Positions 8,501-17,449 of a stretch of DNA of 64,000 nucleotides are shown piece after piece. Source of the stretch: Alphaproteobacteria bacterium (GTDB lineage Bacteria > Pseudomonadota > Alphaproteobacteria > Micavibrionales > UBA2020). The position numbers and the translations under genes were made by a program. Position 1 is the first letter of the stretch; each line of letters starts with the position of its first letter. The notes under the pieces are model-generated. The model was not told the DNA's origin and ran no database searches. It saw only the letters and a list, made by a program, of their open reading frames with translations. Location of the stretch: positions 124,001 through 188,000 of the forward strand of contig JAICWS010000004.1 of the NCBI GenBank assembly GCA_025934695.1, given 5' to 3'.

Positions 8501-11500
8501 GAGTTGAGAAATGGCCGGGCCATCGAGAAGGTAACCTTCTCTGATGGAAGCAGTATGACATTCACCGGCCTCCGTCTGCGGGCGGTGACCGGTGTTACCG
8601 AACTTGATGGCACGTCGGGGAACGACACCCTGTTTGCGAGTAGCGGCACTCAGACGCTTATTGGCAATGGCGGAAACGATCTGTTCGTCGGAGCGACTGG
8701 CGGTCATACGACCGTTATTGGCGATCTTGGCGACGATACTTTTTCTTTCGCGTCGGGTGACGGGGCATATACGATTTCTGATAATGGCGGGTTAAACACA
8801 CTTGTCCTCTCCGGCTTGTCGATGAGCAACATTTCCTGGACGAATTCGGGGAGCGATCTGCTGGTTACCGACGGCGTTAGTGGTGACATTATCGATATAG
8901 AAGGTCAAGCGAGCGCTGACAGCGTTATTGACGAGGTCGTATTTTCCGACAATGGAACCAGCGAGACCTTACAGGGTATCGCCATCACGGCGACCTCGGG
9001 ACAGGCAGTGCTGAATGGCACCATCGGCGACGACACGCTCACTGCGGCCAGTGGTCATGAGACCTTATTGGGCAATGGCGGTGACGATACCTATATCGGC
9101 TCCAGCGGCACCGAAATCATGAATGCCGACATTTGGGGTGGTAATAACATCTTTATCATCGGCACTGGCACGACCACCGTTGACGGCAGTACAGGCGACG
9201 ATACCTATTCCTATGCCTCAGGCGACGGAACGCTGGTGATTAACGAAATGGGCGGTCAGAACACGATTGCATTGGGCAGCGGCATTAGCCTATCGAATCT
9301 CACCTTCACGTCCTCCGGCCACGACTTGCTGATGGCAGACGGTACCAGCGGCGACCAGATCACGTTCAAGAATCAATTGAACACGAATGAAGAGGTTCAG
9401 ACGCTGGAATTTTCCAGCGGCAGCACGTTTAATCTTGAGGGACTTTCTCTCACCGAAACCTCGGGCAGCAGCTTTTATGGGACAGCAGGTGACGATACGC
9501 TTGTCGCCGCTTCAGGCACGCAGACCATTTACGGTAACGGCGGAAATGATACTTTCGTTGTTGGGGCTGGGCCGACGACCGCTATTGGCGGCATCGGTAA
9601 CGACATCTATTCGTATGCTTCAGGTGATGGGACGCTGGTTATCCAGGATAATGCAGGGACCAATACAATCGTGCTGGGCAGCGGCATTACGACAGGCGCC
9701 GTCAGTCTGACAGCTTCGGGACATGACTTGCTGATCACCGACAGCGTCACCGGCGACCACATCGACATTGTCAACCAGCTAACCGCGCAATTCGGTGTTT
9801 CCTATCTTGTCTTCAATGGTGGTACAACGGAGGCGCTGGAAGGCATTTCTCTTACGATGCCATCCGGGGCACCGGTGCTGTACGGCACGGAAGGGAACGA
9901 CACTTTGACCGCCACAGGTACCTTGCAATCTCTTGTTGGGGAAGGTGGCAATGATAGTTTTGTCGGGTCAACCGGCAGTGAAACCATGTGGGGCGCGAGC
10001 GGAAACGATACGTTCCAAGGCGGTAGCGGTACAGAAACTATGTTTGGTCAGGGCGGCAGCGACGTCTTTCTGGGCGGAAGTGGTACTCAAACGATGTTTG
10101 GTTCCACAGGCACAGATACGCTTGTCGCCGGAACATCGTCATTGGCGGCAATCCTGGCAGAAGGAGCCGCCGGAAATGATCTTTATTCATTCGCATCTGG
10201 AAGCGGCGCTTTCACGATCTTTGACAACGGCGGAACGGATACGCTGAAGCTGGGATCGGGTCTAACGGAGTCGGCTGTCACCTTCACAGAAACTTCTGAT
10301 GGCGAAGACTTGTTAATGACCGATGGAGTCTCCGGCGACCAGGTCGAGCTCTTTGATCAGTTTTTGACAACCGCCGATAGGACCGAAAATATCATCTTTG
10401 GAGATGGTTCAACTGTAAACTTGGTTACCGGCGGACTCGCCATCACGGCGGGCAGCGGTTCCGCAGATCTCTACGGCCTCGGCGGCAACGATACGCTGTA
10501 TGCTAATACTGGCACCGACACAATCTTCGGTGAGGGCGGCAACGACACCTTCTACGGGTCGAGCGGCACCGAATGGATGTACGGCAGCGCCGCCAATAGC
10601 GATACTTTCTTCGGCGGGACTGGAAACGAAAGCCTGCTGGGCGAAGGAGGGACCGATACGTTCTATGCGGGTACATCGTCAACGGCCTCCATTCTTGCTG
10701 AAGGCAGTACCGGAAACGATCTTTATTCCTACTCCTCCGGAGATGGCAAATTCGAGGTTTTCGACAACGGGGTCCCTCTGTCAACGGATACGCTGAAATT
10801 GGGAACAGGTCTGACTCAATCAGCCCTCACCTTCACGGAAACCACTGACGGCGAAGATATTTTAATAACGGACGGAGTCGTCGGCGATCAGGTCGATCTT
10901 CACGACCAGTTCTTGAACGTCAACTTCAGGACCGAATATATCATCTTCGGTGATGGTTCGACCCTAAGCTTAGTTACTGGTGGCCTTGCAATTACCGCTG
11001 CAAGCGGTGCTGCGGTCCTTAGCGGCCTCGGCGGCAATGACACGCTGTATGCCAACACTGGTACCGACACGATCTTTGGCAACGGGGGCAATGACACTTT
11101 TCACGGATCGAGCGGCACCGAATGGATGTATGGCAGCGCCGCCAACAGCGATACTTTCTTCGGCGGGACCGGGCTCGAAACCCTGCTGGGTGAGGGGGGA
11201 ACCGACACGTTCTTCGCGGGTACATCGTCAACGGCGGCTGTTCTCGCCGAAGGGCTTACTGGAAATGATCTCTATTCCTACTCTTCCGGAGATGGCGCCT
11301 TCACGATCTTCGATACCGGCGGAACGGATACGCTGAAACTCGGTACCGGGCTTACGGCATCGAGCATTTCGATAAGTGAGACGACAAACGCTGCCAACTT
11401 GCTCGTCACCGACAGCGTTTCTGGAGACGTAATCGACATCATCGGAAATGCAGTTGAAACCCTAATTTACGGCGACGGTACGAGCGTCAATTTGCTAACC

Positions 11501-13933
11501 GGGGGGCTGACCTTGTATGCGCAGCCGGGGAATTCCACCTTGAATGGCGGACCCGGTGATGACACGCTAATCGCGACCACACAAACCAGCGGCCACACCG
11601 AAACGCTTTACGGCGGAACTACCGGCAATGATACCTATTCTTACTTGTCGGGAGATGGGTCAGTTCAGATAAAGGATCTCGGTGGAACCGATACATTGAA
11701 ACTGGGACTAGGCATCACTTCTGCTAATCTGACATTTGGCGAAACTTCGAATGGTCTGGATCTCCTGATTACCGATGGTACGGCCGGGGATCAGATTGAT
11801 CTCTGGGACTATCTCGTAACTTCAAATGATCGGTTGGAAACCATATTGTTCAGCGATGGCAGTACGATGAGCCTGGGCACCGTCATTCTCATGGCGGCTC
11901 CAGGGACGTCCACACTGATAGGAACGGCAGGAAGTGACGTTCTTGTAGGAACCGCGGGCACACAAACACTAAAGGGCAACGGCGGTAGCGACACGTTCTT
12001 TGCCGGCACTGGAACAGAAACTTTGATGGGCTCAACGAACGGTAATGATCTTTATTCCTATAATTCCGGAGATGGAAATGTATCGATTATCGACGGGGGT
12101 GGCACCGATACCCTGAGGCTGGGGTCGGGTCTAACCGAGTCGGCTGTCACTTTCTCGGAAACTTCTGACGGCGAAGATTTGTTAATGACCGACGGAGTCT
12201 CCGGCGATCAGGTCGATCTTCACGACCAGTTCTTAAATACCGCAGATAGGGTCGAAAACCTCATCTTTGGAGATGGCACGACTGTAAGCTTGGTTGCCGG
12301 CGGCCTCGCCATCACGGCAGGCAGCGGTTCCGCGAAGCTCAACGGCCTCGGTGGCAACGATACGCTGTATGCTAACACAGGCGCCGACTCGATCGTCGGT
12401 AACGGCGGCAATGACACCTTCTACGGATCGAGCGGCACCGAATGGATGTACGGCAGCGCCGCCAATAGCGATACTTTCTTCGGCGGGACTGGAAACGAAA
12501 GCCTGCTGGGCGAAGGGGGGACTGACACCTTCTTTGCGGGCACATCGTCAACGGCTTCGATTCTTGCTGAAGGCAGTACCGGAAACGATCTTTATTCCTA
12601 CTCCTCCGGCGATGGCGAATTCGAGGTTTTCGACAATGGCGTCGCTCTGTCAACCGATACGCTGAAATTAGGAACAGGTCTGACTCAATCAGCCCTCACC
12701 TTCACGGAAACCGCTGACGGCGAAGACATTTTAATGACCGACGGGATTTCTGGCGATCAGGTCGATCTTCACGACCAGTACCTGAACGTCAACTACAAGA
12801 CTGAATATATCGTCTTCGGTGATGGTTCGACCCTCAGCGTGGCAACCGGTGGCCTTAAAATCACCGCTGCAAGCGGCGCCACGGCGGCCGTCAATGGCCT
12901 CGGCGGCAATGACACGCTGTATGCCAATACGGGCACCGACACGCTCAACGGTCTTGGCGGCAACGATACATTCTATGGATCAAGCGGCTCAGATTCACTA
13001 AATGGGAGTACGGGTAATGACACGTTCTTCGGTGGGACAGGCACGGAGACGATGGCTGGCAGCTCCGGGAATAACAGCTTCTTCGCCGGAACGGCGTCAA
13101 CGGCAGCAATTTCTGCCACGGCCAGTACCGGGAACGATTTCTATACCTACTCCTCCGGCGATGGCGGCTTTACCATTACGGACACCGGCGGAACGGATAC
13201 ATTAAAGCTTGGTACGGGTCTGACCGCTTCGAATATCTGGCTCGGTGAATCGGCGAATGCTTGGGATGTGATTCTTACCGACGGTACCGCCGGTGACAAA
13301 GTCGAGATTGTGACGCAGCTCTCTGTAGTCGCAGACCGAATTGAAAACTTCATATTCGGAGACGGCAGCACGCTCAACCTGGCCAGCGTCGTAGGTGCTA
13401 GTACCGCCGCTACGTCTGTGAACGGAACTACAGGAGCCGACATCTTTACCCCCAATACCACCAACCTGACGATGGCGGGCAAGGGCGGTAGCGATACTTA
13501 CGATTTCGGCAGCGGCATGGGCAAAGACTATATAAATAATGGCGTGTCGACCTCGAACTCGGCAGCGGGCACCTTGTTCTTCGGTCATGGCATTGGCGAT
13601 AACCAGCTCTGGTTTGATCGGGTGGATGGAAGTGGGAATATCTCCAGCACGGGTAATAACCTGCGCATCACTCTCATGGGGACTGGATCACAGATCACCG
13701 TCAACAACGAGTTCAACTCAAGCACAGCCTATGCACAGCTCAGCGAGTTCCAGCTTAGTGATAGTGTGCTCAAGCTTGACTCGCAGCTTAGTAACCTCGT
13801 TTCAGCCATGGCGACATTCGAAACCAACTACCAGACGGCTCACGGCGTCGCGTTTGATCCTACGAGCGCGAGCAACTCGTCGATTACGGACACAACCGTG
13901 CTATCCGCGGTCAGCAGCGACTGGCATAGTTGA
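5516..13933 (+). CDS. Giant RTX (hemolysin-type calcium-binding) secreted protein
   Basis: The 2805-residue protein has no N-terminal signal, as expected for type I secretion. Residues 1-250 are a unique head. About 255-440 match the region common in large RTX proteins (VIDLSGTGIQ, then acidic loops DSNSDGVINSSD near 338 and DSNGNGVVDSGEL near 360). From about 655 to 2660 runs a long array of RTX nonapeptides (GGNDTL, GNGGNDTF) alternating with modules reading GNDLYSYSSGDG, DTLKLGTGL, ITDGVSGDQVDL and FGDGST. The last 140 residues are a typical uncleaved C-terminal secretion region ending SSDWHS. It is probably a calcium-dependent adhesin, S-layer-like or toxin-like protein. No ABC exporter, fusion protein or TolC is in the window. 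Confidence 0.9.
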   Translation: MTVPIKHGFGDYAPGDSILQFPGGGGNVQIGSSSILQLHIPVGFSGSTYSSTISQLIGAVEYARANLSGPDFAQFMSQTFTPGGAGDFQRLNGDMGNFYSAYTLDGYYIFGVACAAAGETDAAQIANLYFSTMSTQKGSFPPGYLEAVQQGMKDYEDGKWNAIDPELDAATKLSDYNAVNGYNTQNFSNFSKFVKDHTFGVIVPTSPLPPVYTYGSSSYIISNFKIESNMMYPSQIDKGEWADSFDNSLFGNVKPHYEPLVIDLSGTGIQTTSVANGVYFDLQNDGFQERTAWVAGQTGILVYDPGGGAITNGSQLFGTATSLSGGYAIDGFAALSAQDSNSDGVINSSDTNWSNLYVWTDSNGNGVVDSGELKTLSASGVASVSLSTTNTDTTDANGNFIGKTATFNKTGGGTGEVADLTFLTNPIDTIPDAYLTLSSAIQALPDISGFGTVSDLSQAIQSQANAGNTTLETYVQDFVAATSDVARNTLVDEIIYQWTGVQSVSPTSRGGYVNAQQLDALEKLNGISFVDPYNGTSNPGVQAAQPLIISYQQLHDFVLATLEAQTDLSSLFDDIQQTVDSSDHIDLDFSLAESEILNDLSANRAAGITILTDFNKALHSYDLDQVQGFAAFRSDLISQGADVSATFLDGAPIIYGTAGSDVIGAWAGNQTVIASQGGNDTLIGDGDNEIFYGSSVGDLFIGGLGNNEVFHGGNNNLWTGTPGTIDTFIAGQGTETFTESAFGSFEAYYAAGDGNLSLYAYQDAYGSDTLNLDSSISEYDVSVANVGGNKILTDGTAGDQVTIEYNIANLVFSDGFSIKLGSLGNIYQMSAGSSVSGGVYDDYYVYKAGEGHVTINDSSTENYLLFDSSISQSSLSYSTSGSDLLITDGVTGDQITVKNHSVQTALFTTGATTSLGATGNSYTLTGGTTCTGTIYNDTYSFASGTGAVTIHDTGGLHDVLAFGSGISASALSFQSSAQDLIVTDGVSGDEVVLQGELRNGRAIEKVTFSDGSSMTFTGLRLRAVTGVTELDGTSGNDTLFASSGTQTLIGNGGNDLFVGATGGHTTVIGDLGDDTFSFASGDGAYTISDNGGLNTLVLSGLSMSNISWTNSGSDLLVTDGVSGDIIDIEGQASADSVIDEVVFSDNGTSETLQGIAITATSGQAVLNGTIGDDTLTAASGHETLLGNGGDDTYIGSSGTEIMNADIWGGNNIFIIGTGTTTVDGSTGDDTYSYASGDGTLVINEMGGQNTIALGSGISLSNLTFTSSGHDLLMADGTSGDQITFKNQLNTNEEVQTLEFSSGSTFNLEGLSLTETSGSSFYGTAGDDTLVAASGTQTIYGNGGNDTFVVGAGPTTAIGGIGNDIYSYASGDGTLVIQDNAGTNTIVLGSGITTGAVSLTASGHDLLITDSVTGDHIDIVNQLTAQFGVSYLVFNGGTTEALEGISLTMPSGAPVLYGTEGNDTLTATGTLQSLVGEGGNDSFVGSTGSETMWGASGNDTFQGGSGTETMFGQGGSDVFLGGSGTQTMFGSTGTDTLVAGTSSLAAILAEGAAGNDLYSFASGSGAFTIFDNGGTDTLKLGSGLTESAVTFTETSDGEDLLMTDGVSGDQVELFDQFLTTADRTENIIFGDGSTVNLVTGGLAITAGSGSADLYGLGGNDTLYANTGTDTIFGEGGNDTFYGSSGTEWMYGSAANSDTFFGGTGNESLLGEGGTDTFYAGTSSTASILAEGSTGNDLYSYSSGDGKFEVFDNGVPLSTDTLKLGTGLTQSALTFTETTDGEDILITDGVVGDQVDLHDQFLNVNFRTEYIIFGDGSTLSLVTGGLAITAASGAAVLSGLGGNDTLYANTGTDTIFGNGGNDTFHGSSGTEWMYGSAANSDTFFGGTGLETLLGEGGTDTFFAGTSSTAAVLAEGLTGNDLYSYSSGDGAFTIFDTGGTDTLKLGTGLTASSISISETTNAANLLVTDSVSGDVIDIIGNAVETLIYGDGTSVNLLTGGLTLYAQPGNSTLNGGPGDDTLIATTQTSGHTETLYGGTTGNDTYSYLSGDGSVQIKDLGGTDTLKLGLGITSANLTFGETSNGLDLLITDGTAGDQIDLWDYLVTSNDRLETILFSDGSTMSLGTVILMAAPGTSTLIGTAGSDVLVGTAGTQTLKGNGGSDTFFAGTGTETLMGSTNGNDLYSYNSGDGNVSIIDGGGTDTLRLGSGLTESAVTFSETSDGEDLLMTDGVSGDQVDLHDQFLNTADRVENLIFGDGTTVSLVAGGLAITAGSGSAKLNGLGGNDTLYANTGADSIVGNGGNDTFYGSSGTEWMYGSAANSDTFFGGTGNESLLGEGGTDTFFAGTSSTASILAEGSTGNDLYSYSSGDGEFEVFDNGVALSTDTLKLGTGLTQSALTFTETADGEDILMTDGISGDQVDLHDQYLNVNYKTEYIVFGDGSTLSVATGGLKITAASGATAAVNGLGGNDTLYANTGTDTLNGLGGNDTFYGSSGSDSLNGSTGNDTFFGGTGTETMAGSSGNNSFFAGTASTAAISATASTGNDFYTYSSGDGGFTITDTGGTDTLKLGTGLTASNIWLGESANAWDVILTDGTAGDKVEIVTQLSVVADRIENFIFGDGSTLNLASVVGASTAATSVNGTTGADIFTPNTTNLTMAGKGGSDTYDFGSGMGKDYINNGVSTSNSAAGTLFFGHGIGDNQLWFDRVDGSGNISSTGNNLRITLMGTGSQITVNNEFNSSTAYAQLSEFQLSDSVLKLDSQLSNLVSAMATFETNYQTAHGVAFDPTSASNSSITDTTVLSAVSSDWHS
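10260..11040 (+). repeat. Internal segmental duplication in the RTX gene, copy 1
   Basis: This segment is very similar at nucleotide level to 12129-12912, at a constant offset of 1869 bases that becomes 1872 near the end because of one inserted codon. Shared landmarks: GAGTCGGCTGTCAC (10267 and 12136) and GGCCTCGG (10475 and 12344). Within it a shorter unit of about 550 bases also repeats (starts 10475, 11024, 12344, 12896). Many third positions are identical, so the duplication is recent or kept alike by recombination. Confidence 0.8.
12129..12912 (+). repeat. Internal segmental duplication in the RTX gene, copy 2
   Basis: Second copy of the 10260-11040 segment. It encodes the same RTX modules (SGTEWMYGSAANSDTFFGG and following) with few amino-acid changes, chiefly TIFGEGG to SIVGNGG and GVPLST to GVALST. 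Confidence 0.8.
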
Positions 13934-13969
13934 GCGAATGAGACGCGCTTCCTGCCCTTGGAAGCTCTC

Positions 13970-14010
13970 GACGGCCCGCGTGACCCTGACAGCGCGGGCC
14001 GTCCACTTTT
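13970..14010 (+). terminator. Intrinsic terminator after the RTX gene
   Basis: Perfect 11-base-pair stem GACGGCCCGCG (13970-13980) with CGCGGGCCGTC (13993-14003), 12-base loop, followed by CACTTTT. It lies 37 bases past the RTX stop. The rest of the gap to 14157 is AT-rich with a TATATATAAGG stretch that may contain the promoter for the next gene. Confidence 0.75.
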
Positions 14011-14157
14011 GGCATTGGGGGGGCAACATTGCCGTCTCTACTTCAAGGCCCGCAATTTGGCATCAGAATTGTTAAGAAAAATAGCTCGTTCAGCCAGTAC
14101 AATATATATAAGGGGTCCGAAGTATTATAGCGCTACCACTTTCTGGGGAGGAATTCG

Positions 14158-14490
14158 GTGAAATCGTCTATCGCGCCCATCGTCGGCTTGTTTTTCGGTT
14201 TAATTTTTGCTGTTTCGGCTCCTTATCTAGCCAGCGCTGAGCAAGCGCTGAGCGATGATGAGATAAAGCAGATTCTAATTGAGCAGTCTCTCAGTTCTTA
14301 TCCTGGGAATTGTCCTTGTCCTTACAATGTAGACCGTGCGGGCCATTCTTGCGGTCGCAGGAGTGCATATTCGAAGCCGGGTGGGTATGAGCCGCTTTGC
14401 TATCCCAGCGATGTCACTCCCGAGATGGTGGAGGCGTACCGTAAACAGAATGATGTGCCGGCGCCTTCCAAAGCGGAGGACGTGCAATGA
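14158..14490 (+). CDS. Small secreted Cys-rich protein
   Basis: A GTG start with GGAGG six bases upstream is favoured. The 110-residue product has a signal peptide (hydrophobic core about 8-24, cleavage near ASA-EQ). The mature part carries CPCPYNVDRAGHSCGRRSAY and a later LCYPSDVT, giving four Cys that could form disulfides in the periplasm. This small-protein type occurs scattered in Alphaproteobacteria without an assigned role, as far as I recall. The stop overlaps the next start as ATGA. Confidence 0.65.
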   Translation: MKSSIAPIVGLFFGLIFAVSAPYLASAEQALSDDEIKQILIEQSLSSYPGNCPCPYNVDRAGHSCGRRSAYSKPGGYEPLCYPSDVTPEMVEAYRKQNDVPAPSKAEDVQ

Positions 14491-15074
14491 AAACTAGATT
14501 TGCAATTCTTCTCCTGTCCTTGCTGCTTTCGGCCTGTGCTACGGGGAGGTTCAGTGCAATGCCGAATATCATGGCGTCGTGCGGAATGCCAAAAGCTCCA
14601 TATGCGAAGTTCCATGCTTGTATGGAGACTAAAGTAACCGTTTCTTCTCATGCGCAGGAAGGCGACTATTATGCGAAGAGTTCGCGCGAATTGCTCGCGA
14701 TGCTGAATGATCTCCAAAAGCAAGTCGATAAGCACAAAATAAGCAATCGCCAGGCCTATATCCAGCTGCAGAACTATGTGCAACAGCGCATTCTTCTGGA
14801 GCGGCAGCAGGCCCAACAGGCCGCGGTTGCCTTCGCGGTTCTTGCTGGGGCCGCGGCGGTAGGAATTTGTTCGAGTCATGGCGGCTGCGGCGGAAGCGGA
14901 GGGAGCGGGAGTGCGGGAGGTTATAACGAGCCGCTCCTCTGCTCGGAAGATCCCTATGCAACGCGGCATTGCAACATCGGAAAAGCGTGCGGAAATACAT
15001 GCATTGCGTCGAGCGATGAATGCTATCTTGGCCGCGGAACTGCGTGCAATATGACGCCGAAATTTTATCCGTAA
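14487..15074 (+). CDS. Cys-rich lipoprotein
   Basis: The 195-residue product has a type II signal with lipobox LSAC at Cys17, so it is probably membrane-anchored. The middle is alpha-helical and Gln-rich (about 60-115). A hydrophobic Ala-rich stretch and a Gly/Ser linker follow. The tail is a Cys-dense motif of the form HCNIGKACGNTCI...C..GRGTACN, seen in assorted small secreted proteobacterial proteins. It is coupled to the preceding Cys-rich protein. Function unknown. Confidence 0.65.
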   Translation: MKTRFAILLLSLLLSACATGRFSAMPNIMASCGMPKAPYAKFHACMETKVTVSSHAQEGDYYAKSSRELLAMLNDLQKQVDKHKISNRQAYIQLQNYVQQRILLERQQAQQAAVAFAVLAGAAAVGICSSHGGCGGSGGSGSAGGYNEPLLCSEDPYATRHCNIGKACGNTCIASSDECYLGRGTACNMTPKFYP

Positions 15075-15142
15075 TTCCATCGTCGTTAACTGAGTGTTAA
15101 CTTCCGGTGACTGAGCGCCTAAGATAAGGCGTTCAATAGAAT

Positions 15143-16057
15143 ATGGTTGGAAGACCTTTAAGATTAAGCATGAACCCAGAAAAGCCAGAATCCGTTGCGA
15201 AGCGAACTGCCGAGGCTCTGCAAAGGCTGAGAGATGACGAACAATTATTACGCGAGGTTTGTCACAAGGCAGTTAAAAAGTTTCGCTCTTGTATTGTCGT
15301 CGAGGCGCGCCTGTTTAACATTTACGATGGATTGGTCCAGCGCCCCAGCATCACGCAAAAGGTGCGCGATAGGATGTTGGAGAGGGCGGTCACAAGCCTT
15401 CGGCGGTTGCAAGAGAATTGTGATCATTTATCGATAGGAAAAATACTCGATAACTTGCTGAGCCCTGTTGCGTTGAGCGTATTTAATGTCAATCTGAGCA
15501 AATTATCTCGCCGCAATAAAGAATTTTTGCCTCTTTTATCTCTGCGGCGCGTAACGAACGAGTCACGGCGAAAACTGCAACGCGAAATTTTTTCTGAGGA
15601 TAGTTCCACTTCGTCTGTATTGAAAAATAAATGGTCAAAGGATGAGATACGGCGACTAAAAATTGTTCTGAAACATCTCAAGAAACTTGACGAATTTGTC
15701 GGATCCCAATCTGAAATTCGCTCATTTCTTGAAATCGCCTTCAATAAATTAGTTGCACCTGCCTATTCACCAAGCGGCAAGAATGGCTTTCATACATTTA
15801 GAGAAATGATCGTGAACTTGATGGCTGAGATACAGCCGCTTAAACAGCGACGACTCTTCTACGCTCTGAGGAACATTTCGACGGAGGCCGCCAAGAAAAG
15901 GTATTTGATCGAAAAATATTCCGATCTGATTCGAGAAATTTATGGCTCAAAACGGAATCGCATTACTGCCGCGGTGCTGAGTGTGGCGGAGCCGGAGTAC
16001 TTTCCGGAGTTAACATATGCCGATGTTGCGGATACCCTAAAGCGCAGAAAAAAGTAG
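15143..16057 (+). CDS. Hypothetical basic helical protein
   Basis: The 304-residue product is rich in Lys, Arg and Leu and predicted largely helical, with no signal peptide, membrane segment or recognised motif. The start is uncertain: ATG 15143 has AAGGCG 12 bases upstream, and ATG 15170 is an alternative. AT-rich codon use sets it apart from the core genome and fits island cargo. The upstream gap contains a GTTAAC-N5-GTTAAC dyad. Confidence 0.5.
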   Translation: MVGRPLRLSMNPEKPESVAKRTAEALQRLRDDEQLLREVCHKAVKKFRSCIVVEARLFNIYDGLVQRPSITQKVRDRMLERAVTSLRRLQENCDHLSIGKILDNLLSPVALSVFNVNLSKLSRRNKEFLPLLSLRRVTNESRRKLQREIFSEDSSTSSVLKNKWSKDEIRRLKIVLKHLKKLDEFVGSQSEIRSFLEIAFNKLVAPAYSPSGKNGFHTFREMIVNLMAEIQPLKQRRLFYALRNISTEAAKKRYLIEKYSDLIREIYGSKRNRITAAVLSVAEPEYFPELTYADVADTLKRRKK

Positions 16058-16159
16058 CGCTGAAACAAATTTTGTCCCCAACTGCCCTGTCCGACTCCCC
16101 AGTTTTCGTCACAAGATTGGGGCAGTATTTGGTTATTTCGAAGGTCCGGGGAGCAGAAG

Positions 16160-17449
16160 ATGTTGCAAGTTCAATTACTTCCAATCGAGTTACTTAAACC
16201 AAATTCCCGTAATGTGAGGACGCATAGTCGCAAGCAGATATCTCAAATTGCCCGGAGCATTCGGGATTTTGGCTTCAATAACCCGATCCTTATAGATAGG
16301 GAAAACTTGGTAATCGGCGGGCATGGCCGCCTGCTTGCATCAAAGGAGCTGGGATTAAAAGAAGTTCCCACGATACGCCTCGAGCATTTGGACGGAGCCT
16401 CGTTGCGCGCCTATATCCTGGCGGACAACAAGTTGGCGGAAAAAGCTGGCTGGGACAAGGACATCCTCAAAATCGAGCTGCAGAGCTTAATCGCACTTGA
16501 TATCGATATCGACCTCACATGCACAGGCTTCGAAACTCCTGAAATCGACATAATCCTGCATACTGCATCGGAAAAACCTGAAGCCGATCCGTTAGATTAC
16601 GTGCCTGTCGACGTTCCGAAACGCGTTAATAGGGGTGATCTGTGGAGAGTCGGCAGCCATTTCGTTTTCTGCGGCGACGCTTTGAAACCGGAAAGCTTTG
16701 ACGCTTTGCTCCAGGGTCGGACGGCGGACACCGTCGTCACTGATCCGCCATATAATGTCGCCGTCGACGGCCATGTCTGCGGAACAGGGAAAGTTAAGCA
16801 CAGCGAATTCGCCTTCGCCTCGGGGGAGATGTCGGAGACGGAGTTCAAGGCGTTCCTGAAGACCGCCTTCAAAAATCTGTCGGCATACTCTATCGACGGA
16901 TCGCTTCATTTCATCTTCATGGATTGGCGCCACATTTCAGAGATCATGGCGGCAGGCCGTGAGGTCTATACCGATCTGAAGAATGTCTGCGTCTGGAACA
17001 AGATCTTAGGTGGCCTGGGTTCTCTCTATCGCTCCCAGCATGAGTTCGTGTTCGTATTCAAGAACGGCACTGCGCCTCATGTGAATAACATTGAACTAGG
17101 CCGACACGGACGAAATCGGACAAATGTCTGGGATTATGCCGGCGTCAATAGCGCATCACATCGTCGGGACGAACTAAAGCTTCATCCGACCATTAAACCG
17201 GTGCGGATGCTGTCCGACGCAATCATCGACTGTTCAAAGCAAGGAGCCATCGTTCTCGACTGTTTTGCCGGCAGCGGTTCGACCTTGCTGGCTGCCGAAC
17301 ATGTGAAGAGGAAAGCTTATGTCATGGAGTTCGAGCCCAAATACTGCGACGTCATCTTGTACAGATATGAACAGGCATTTGGCGACGACATCGAGCTCGT
17401 AAAAAATCTTTCTATAAAAGACCATACGCCATCAACAAATGGGGAATGA
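16160..17449 (+). CDS. ParB-domain DNA methyltransferase (N6-adenine/N4-cytosine type)
   Basis: The 429-residue protein starts with a ParB/sulfiredoxin-like domain (about 5-95, IVIGGHGRLLASKELG-type motif near 52-66). It continues as a DNA methylase with catalytic DPPY near residue 195 (TDPPYNVAVDG) and the SAM-binding DCFAGSGST near 367. Motif IV before motif I gives the beta-class order. Phage and island methylases often have this fusion. The recognition site cannot be read and no restriction endonuclease is adjacent. GGGAGC precedes the start; the stop overlaps the next gene by ATGA. Confidence 0.85.
   Translation: MLQVQLLPIELLKPNSRNVRTHSRKQISQIARSIRDFGFNNPILIDRENLVIGGHGRLLASKELGLKEVPTIRLEHLDGASLRAYILADNKLAEKAGWDKDILKIELQSLIALDIDIDLTCTGFETPEIDIILHTASEKPEADPLDYVPVDVPKRVNRGDLWRVGSHFVFCGDALKPESFDALLQGRTADTVVTDPPYNVAVDGHVCGTGKVKHSEFAFASGEMSETEFKAFLKTAFKNLSAYSIDGSLHFIFMDWRHISEIMAAGREVYTDLKNVCVWNKILGGLGSLYRSQHEFVFVFKNGTAPHVNNIELGRHGRNRTNVWDYAGVNSASHRRDELKLHPTIKPVRMLSDAIIDCSKQGAIVLDCFAGSGSTLLAAEHVKRKAYVMEFEPKYCDVILYRYEQAFGDDIELVKNLSIKDHTPSTNGE

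Noticed and set aside
10475-13060. Possible CRISPR-like direct repeats
   Set aside because: The repeats are in-frame coding units of the RTX protein of about 550 bases, with no spacer pattern.
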